Source: Clostridiaceae bacterium
Lineage (GTDB): Bacteria > Bacillota > Clostridia > Saccharofermentanales > DTU023
Direction: 5' to 3'
Assembly (NCBI GenBank): GCA_012798865.1
Contig: JAAZMK010000061.1
Coordinates: forward strand, 1-17,143
DNA: 17,143 nucleotides
Shown in pieces: positions 13,868 to 17,143 of the stretch (within the stretch, counting starts at the first letter, position 1; each line of letters opens with the position of its first letter). Both the position numbers and the translations under genes were made by a program. The notes below the pieces were generated by a model, which saw nothing but the letters and a program-made list of their open reading frames with translations, was not told the DNA's origin and made no database searches.

Positions 13868-15013
13868 GTGATAGGCAGACGGAAAAAGACCGACAGACGC
13901 TTGAACATCGCGCTGATCGGTTGCGGTCGTGCGTCAACCGATCACCTCAAGGCGATTCACTTTTTCGAGAAGCGCCGTTTCGTTGAGCTTAAAGCGATCG
14001 TCGACAAGAACGAACAGGCGATCGAAAGCGCTCTCGCCTCGCGTCCGGCTCAATTCAAGCGTCCGCTCCTCTCCGACAACTTCGATGAGATTCTGGAGAA
14101 GACTCCGATTGATCTGACAGTAATCGCGACGCCCCCCGCTTTTCATTTTCCTCTTTCCGTGAAAGCTCTTGACGCCCATTCGCACCTCATCGTAGAGAAG
14201 CCGCTGACACTCGATATGGGCGAGGCAGAGGAAATGATCGCGCTTGCGCAAGAGCGAAAGCGCAAGCTCGCGGTGGGTATGAAGTATCGCTACATTCCAG
14301 GCGTGCGCGAGATAAAGGACTTTATTGACAGCGGCGCTTTCGGCGATGTCCTCTACGGTTCTACCGCCGTCCGTTGGGGGCACGACCAAGCGTATTACGA
14401 TCAAGCTCCATGGTTCGGAACGTGGGAGCGCGACGGCGGAGCCTTGATGAATCAGAGCATTCACGCCGTCGACTTGATGGCATGGCTGATGAGCGCGGAA
14501 CCCTTAACCGCGACTGCCGTTCTTCTACGGCAATGTCACGAGATGGAAGCTGCCGATCTCGCCGTCGGTACGCTGACACTTCGCGGTAACCGTCTGCTCC
14601 ACATTGAGGGCACAACGAACACGAACCCTGAAGCGAAGAGCGCCTCATTCTTCCTGCGCTGTGAACGCGGGACAGTGTCGGCATCCCTTGCAGGCGGCAC
14701 TCCAAAAATCTCCGTCATCGGCGATGACGGAAAAAAACACGAAAAACGATTGCTTCTCAACGCACTCAAAAACAGAATCAAACGCGAAGGCTTCGGCGTG
14801 ATCGGAAAACTCGGCAACCCGTATACTTTCTTATATGGCAACATGCTCGACGCCATCGAAAAGGATCGAGTGCCCATCGCCCACGGCGAGGCGGGGCGTG
14901 ACGCCCTCACCATCGTCCTCTCACTCTTTCAAGCCGGGCGCGAAGGTCGAACCGTTTCATACCCGCCTGTCGACTTCACACTCCGCGACATGCATGGTCT
15001 CTTCGATGAATGA
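13868..15013 (+). CDS. Gfo/Idh/MocA-family NAD(P)-dependent oxidoreductase
   Basis: From the GTG at 13868 the product has 381 residues. It has the N-terminal Rossmann fold LNIALIGCGRASTDHLKAI (12-30), VIATPPAFHFPLSVKAL (85-101), the family signature VEKPLTL (109-115), and GGALMNQSIHAVDLMAW (190-206) with catalytic-type His199. Family members oxidise or reduce sugars, inositols and related compounds; the substrate is unknown. The start is unclear. GTG 13868 has AGAGGA seven bases upstream and is chosen. The frame is open back to TTG 13808, which overlaps the previous stop but has no ribosome site. An ATG at 13842 with AGGGAAAGG just upstream is out of frame by one base within a run of seven A (13847-13853) and would give an N-terminus of MLKKTEEQR with an eighth A. 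Confidence 0.88.
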   Translation: MIGRRKKTDRRLNIALIGCGRASTDHLKAIHFFEKRRFVELKAIVDKNEQAIESALASRPAQFKRPLLSDNFDEILEKTPIDLTVIATPPAFHFPLSVKALDAHSHLIVEKPLTLDMGEAEEMIALAQERKRKLAVGMKYRYIPGVREIKDFIDSGAFGDVLYGSTAVRWGHDQAYYDQAPWFGTWERDGGALMNQSIHAVDLMAWLMSAEPLTATAVLLRQCHEMEAADLAVGTLTLRGNRLLHIEGTTNTNPEAKSASFFLRCERGTVSASLAGGTPKISVIGDDGKKHEKRLLLNALKNRIKREGFGVIGKLGNPYTFLYGNMLDAIEKDRVPIAHGEAGRDALTIVLSLFQAGREGRTVSYPPVDFTLRDMHGLFDE

Positions 15014-15067
15014 CAGGGCGGAACACCGAACGGTCGAGACGAAACACTGAAAAGGATTTCCGTCCCG

Positions 15068-15073
15068 TATAAT
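15068..15073 (+). promoter_or_regulatory. Possible -10 box upstream of deoC
   Basis: A perfect TATAAT lies 62 bases before the deoC start in a 122-base intergenic gap. No good -35 box is seen (CACTGA at 17-base spacing), so an internal promoter is only possible. Confidence 0.3.
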
Positions 15074-15135
15074 CTGAAGGAAGAAACACGGATCAAAATA
15101 TATAGAATGCAGTTATTGAAAAGGGGATAATACAA

Positions 15136-15807
15136 ATGAACAAGAGCGATGTAAAACGAATTCTTGCCGCGACGGACCATACGCTGCTCCGCCCGACCGC
15201 CACATTCGATGAAATTAAAAAGCTTCTGACCGAGGGAATGGAGTTCGGATGTGCAAGTTGCTGTATCCCGACATCCTATGTCGATGAGGCCGTCGACTTC
15301 GTCAACGGAGCATTGCCGATATGCACGGTGATCGGTTTTCCCAACGGATACGAAACGACCGGCTCGAAGCTGTTCCAGACGGAAGATGCACTCGAAGGCG
15401 GCGCGTCAGAGATCGATATGGTAATCAATCTCGGTTGGGTCAAGGATGGACTTTGGGATCTCATCTACGACGAAATCGAACAAATCAGAGATCTCTGTGA
15501 TGACGCCATTCTGAAAGTCATCATCGAGACGTCTGAACTTGAGGATCATGAGAAGATTCGCCTCTGCGAGATCGTCACTGACTGCGAAGCCGATTTCATA
15601 AAAACATCGACGGGGTTTGCCTCAGGAGGTGCGACGCCCGATGACGTCCTCCTCCTTTGCCGTCACGTCGGTCCGCATATCGGAGTCAAAGCATCCGGCG
15701 GCATTCGAACCTTGGAAGACGCGCTAGCCTACCTCGAAATCGGAGCGGGACGACTCGGCGCCAGCGCGCTAGTCGGTCTCGCGCGTCCGTTCTTTGACGA
15801 GAAGTAA
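15136..15807 (+). CDS. deoC: Deoxyribose-phosphate aldolase (class I aldolase)
   Basis: This 223-residue protein matches DERA in length and motifs: DHTLLRPTAT (14-23), CIPTSYV (43-49), TVIGFPNGYETT (64-75), EIDMVIN (92-98, with Asp94), the Schiff-base lysine Lys156 in DFIKTSTGF and Lys185 in VKASGGIRT. The enzyme cleaves 2-deoxyribose 5-phosphate to glyceraldehyde 3-phosphate and acetaldehyde in the cytoplasm. AAAGGGGAT precedes the ATG. It usually sits with nucleoside catabolic genes; none is here. It follows a Gfo/Idh oxidoreductase and a transketolase cluster instead, so it may act on a different deoxy-sugar phosphate, although all catalytic residues are present. Confidence 0.93.
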   Translation: MNKSDVKRILAATDHTLLRPTATFDEIKKLLTEGMEFGCASCCIPTSYVDEAVDFVNGALPICTVIGFPNGYETTGSKLFQTEDALEGGASEIDMVINLGWVKDGLWDLIYDEIEQIRDLCDDAILKVIIETSELEDHEKIRLCEIVTDCEADFIKTSTGFASGGATPDDVLLLCRHVGPHIGVKASGGIRTLEDALAYLEIGAGRLGASALVGLARPFFDEK

Positions 15808-15814
15808 ATCCGGC

Positions 15815-15829
15815 ACATCTGACAGATGT
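15815..15829. repeat. Perfect 7-bp inverted repeat after deoC
   Basis: ACATCTG (15815-15821) and CAGATGT (15823-15829) flank a single A, starting eight bases after the deoC stop codon. It is too tight for an RNA hairpin and looks more like a protein-binding palindrome, or chance. Confidence 0.35.
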
Positions 15830-15856
15830 TCAGCCAAGTTTCGTGACAACGCATTG

Positions 15857-15880
15857 GACGCGAGCCCGCGTCTCAGCTTT
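15857..15880 (+). terminator. Weak terminator-like hairpin between deoC and the PPC gene
   Basis: GACGCG (15857-15862) pairs with CGCGTC (15867-15872) around a four-base loop, followed by TCAGCTTTT. The stem is short and the T-run is displaced, so it is a weak candidate. Confidence 0.35.
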
Positions 15881-15912
15881 TGCGATTCGAAAACATGTAA
15901 GGAAGGAACGCT

Positions 15913-16353
15913 TTGAACATGAATTACATGAAGACCGGCAACACGTACATCGTCCGCATTGACCGTGGAGAAGAAATCGTCAAAGCCGTTAACGACATTT
16001 GCCGCGAGGAGAACATTACGCTCGGTTCCTTGAGCGGTATCGGCGCCGTCGATAGCGCTAAACTCGGTCTCTATTCACTTGAGAAACGAGAATACATCGT
16101 AAATAAATTCGAAGGCGAATACGAGATTACAAGTCTCGTCGGCAACATCACGACGAAAGACGGCGTCCCCTACATTCACATGCACATGACGATCAGCGAT
16201 ATCACCGGCGCCGTTATGGGCGGGCATCTCAGCGAAGCGCACGTCGCCGTCACGTGCGAGATCGTGATCCGGACGGAGGAAGGGACGATCGAACGCGAAC
16301 CAGATCCCGCTATAGGCATTAATATGATGGTTTTCCCCGAGTGCTCGCTCTAA
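15913..16353 (+). CDS. PPC-domain (DUF296) protein
   Basis: This protein of up to 146 residues fits the plant-and-prokaryote-conserved (PPC) domain: GNTYIVRIDRGEEIVKAVNDIC (9-30), ITLGSLSGIGAVDSAKLGLY (35-54), EITSLVGNI (71-79), YIHMHMTISD (87-96) and GGHLSEAHVAVTCEIVI (103-119). The His residues at 89, 91, 105 and 110 resemble the metal-binding set seen in bacterial PPC structures. Bacterial members are trimers of unclear function; in plants the domain accompanies AT-hooks, which are absent here. The start is uncertain: TTG 15913 has the best spacing to GGAAGG (six bases), while ATG 15919 is 12 bases away and is also possible. Confidence 0.85.
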   Translation: MNMNYMKTGNTYIVRIDRGEEIVKAVNDICREENITLGSLSGIGAVDSAKLGLYSLEKREYIVNKFEGEYEITSLVGNITTKDGVPYIHMHMTISDITGAVMGGHLSEAHVAVTCEIVIRTEEGTIEREPDPAIGINMMVFPECSL

Positions 16354-16411
16354 TTTCGTAGCAATTGTTGATTGCTGCGGGCGGCGTGTCATTATAGACT
16401 GGTGCTTACTT

Positions 16412-17143
16412 ATGCGAGCAAATAAAGAAAAAAGCAAATCACTCATCTGTCGTTTCGTCGCCTATTACAGACCCTACAAATGGCTTTTCGCGGCAGATTT
16501 ATTCTCTGCCGCCATCAACGGCGGTGTGGGACTCGTGTTCCCCGCCATGATTCGCTATATCATCAACGACGTTTTCACCATGCCCGATACGTCGCTCATC
16601 GCGCCCATTCTGACAAAGATGGCGATCTTGATGTTTGTCCTCTATCTCGTCGAGGCAGGTTCGCTCTATTTCGTCTCGTCATGGGGGCATATTCTCGGCG
16701 CGCGTATTGAAACGGATATGCGACGCGACCTGTTTGAGCACATGGAGAAACTCTCGTTCTCTTTCTTCGACAAAACGAGCACAGGCAAGATGGTGTCCCG
16801 CCTCATCTCCGACTTGAGCGACATCACGGAGCTTGCGCATCATGGACCGGAGAACTTATTCATCTCTGCCTTCAAGATCGTCGGGTCGTTTATCATCTTG
16901 TCGCGCATCCACTTCCCCATGTCGATGATCCTCCTAGGCTTCACGATTCTTCTCGTCATCGTGATGTTCGGTTATCGCGCGAAAATGACGAACGTCTTCA
17001 TGGACAATCGCCGGAGAATTGCCGATGTCAACGCCCTCATCCAGGACAGTCTGTCCGGCATTCGGACGGTTCAGTCTTTCTCGAACGAGCAGATTGAGAT
17101 CGAGAAATTCCATCATGGGAATGAAGCTTTCTATCACTCCAAG
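16412..17143 (+). CDS. ABC transporter permease/ATP-binding protein, exporter type (partial, runs off right edge)
   Basis: An open frame of 244 codons continues past the window end. It begins MRANKEKSKSLICRFVAYYR and contains four hydrophobic segments (about 24-50, 69-92, 150-168 and 172-192) of an exporter membrane domain. Family-typical text includes LGARIETDMRRDLFEHMEKL, SFSFFDKTSTGKMVSRLISD and the coupling region NALIQDSLSGIRTVQSFSNE. This is the MsbA/LmrA-like half-transporter type, with membrane and ATPase domains on one chain; the ATPase part lies beyond the edge. The ribosome site before ATG 16412 is weak (GGTG only). The substrate is unknown. Lipid, drug or peptide export are all possible. 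Confidence 0.88.
   Translation, partial: MRANKEKSKSLICRFVAYYRPYKWLFAADLFSAAINGGVGLVFPAMIRYIINDVFTMPDTSLIAPILTKMAILMFVLYLVEAGSLYFVSSWGHILGARIETDMRRDLFEHMEKLSFSFFDKTSTGKMVSRLISDLSDITELAHHGPENLFISAFKIVGSFIILSRIHFPMSMILLGFTILLVIVMFGYRAKMTNVFMDNRRRIADVNALIQDSLSGIRTVQSFSNEQIEIEKFHHGNEAFYHSK

Noticed and set aside
16340..16351. Second copy of the TetR operator near the ABC transporter
   Set aside because: GAGTGCTCGCTC resembles three quarters of the palindrome at 5333, but it lies within the end of the PPC coding region, lacks the other arm and is likely chance.
16357..16377. Terminator after the PPC gene
   Set aside because: GTAGCAAT/ATTGCTGC can pair as an 8-bp stem with one wobble, but the following bases are GC-rich with no T-run, so termination is not supported.

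Overview
The window looks like chromosomal DNA of an anaerobic, Gram-positive-type bacterium. Coding DNA has moderate GC, start sites carry strong AGGAGG-type ribosome binding sites, the promoters are sigma-A-like, and the transhydrogenase is split into three subunits. The gene set (FeoA, split transketolase, Fe-S enoate reductase) would suit a Firmicute, perhaps a Negativicute. That placement is inference. No tRNA, rRNA, transposase or phage gene was seen.

Layout. 1-107 is the start of a feoA-like gene on the minus strand, with its promoter and a DtxR-like operator candidate behind it. 246-700 is an AT-rich non-coding tandem array with a 51-52 bp period. 850-5145 (minus) is a pntAA-pntAB-pntB transhydrogenase operon. 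5146-5452 holds divergent promoters, including a 22-bp perfect palindrome of TetR-operator type. 5453-10166 (plus) is a tight five-gene unit: SCP2-like protein, class III aminotransferase, transketolase N and C subunits, second SCP2-like protein. A terminator hairpin follows. A TetR regulator comes next (10332), then a YjbQ-family protein, a large FMN/4Fe-4S/FAD enoate reductase, a Gfo/Idh/MocA oxidoreductase, deoxyribose-phosphate aldolase, a PPC-domain protein, and the first part of an ABC exporter that runs off the right edge.

The most striking feature is PntB. It is 876 residues instead of about 460, because the membrane domain is followed by three near-identical NADP(H)-binding domains (dIII) at an exact 189-residue period, joined by short Cys-containing linkers. 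Synonymous sites differ between copies while the protein stays nearly constant, so this is probably a maintained architecture and not an assembly error. All three copies also lack the Lys-Arg-Ser signature that contacts the NADP 2'-phosphate in the well-known enzymes.

The second point of interest is the TetR-linked cluster. Two related SCP2-like (lipid-carrier fold) proteins bracket an aminotransferase and a split transketolase, with an enoate reductase, a sugar-type oxidoreductase and an aldolase downstream. Together they suggest an uncharacterised pathway joining C2-unit transfer and transamination to a hydrophobic or carrier-held substrate. No known pathway that I can name matches the whole set.
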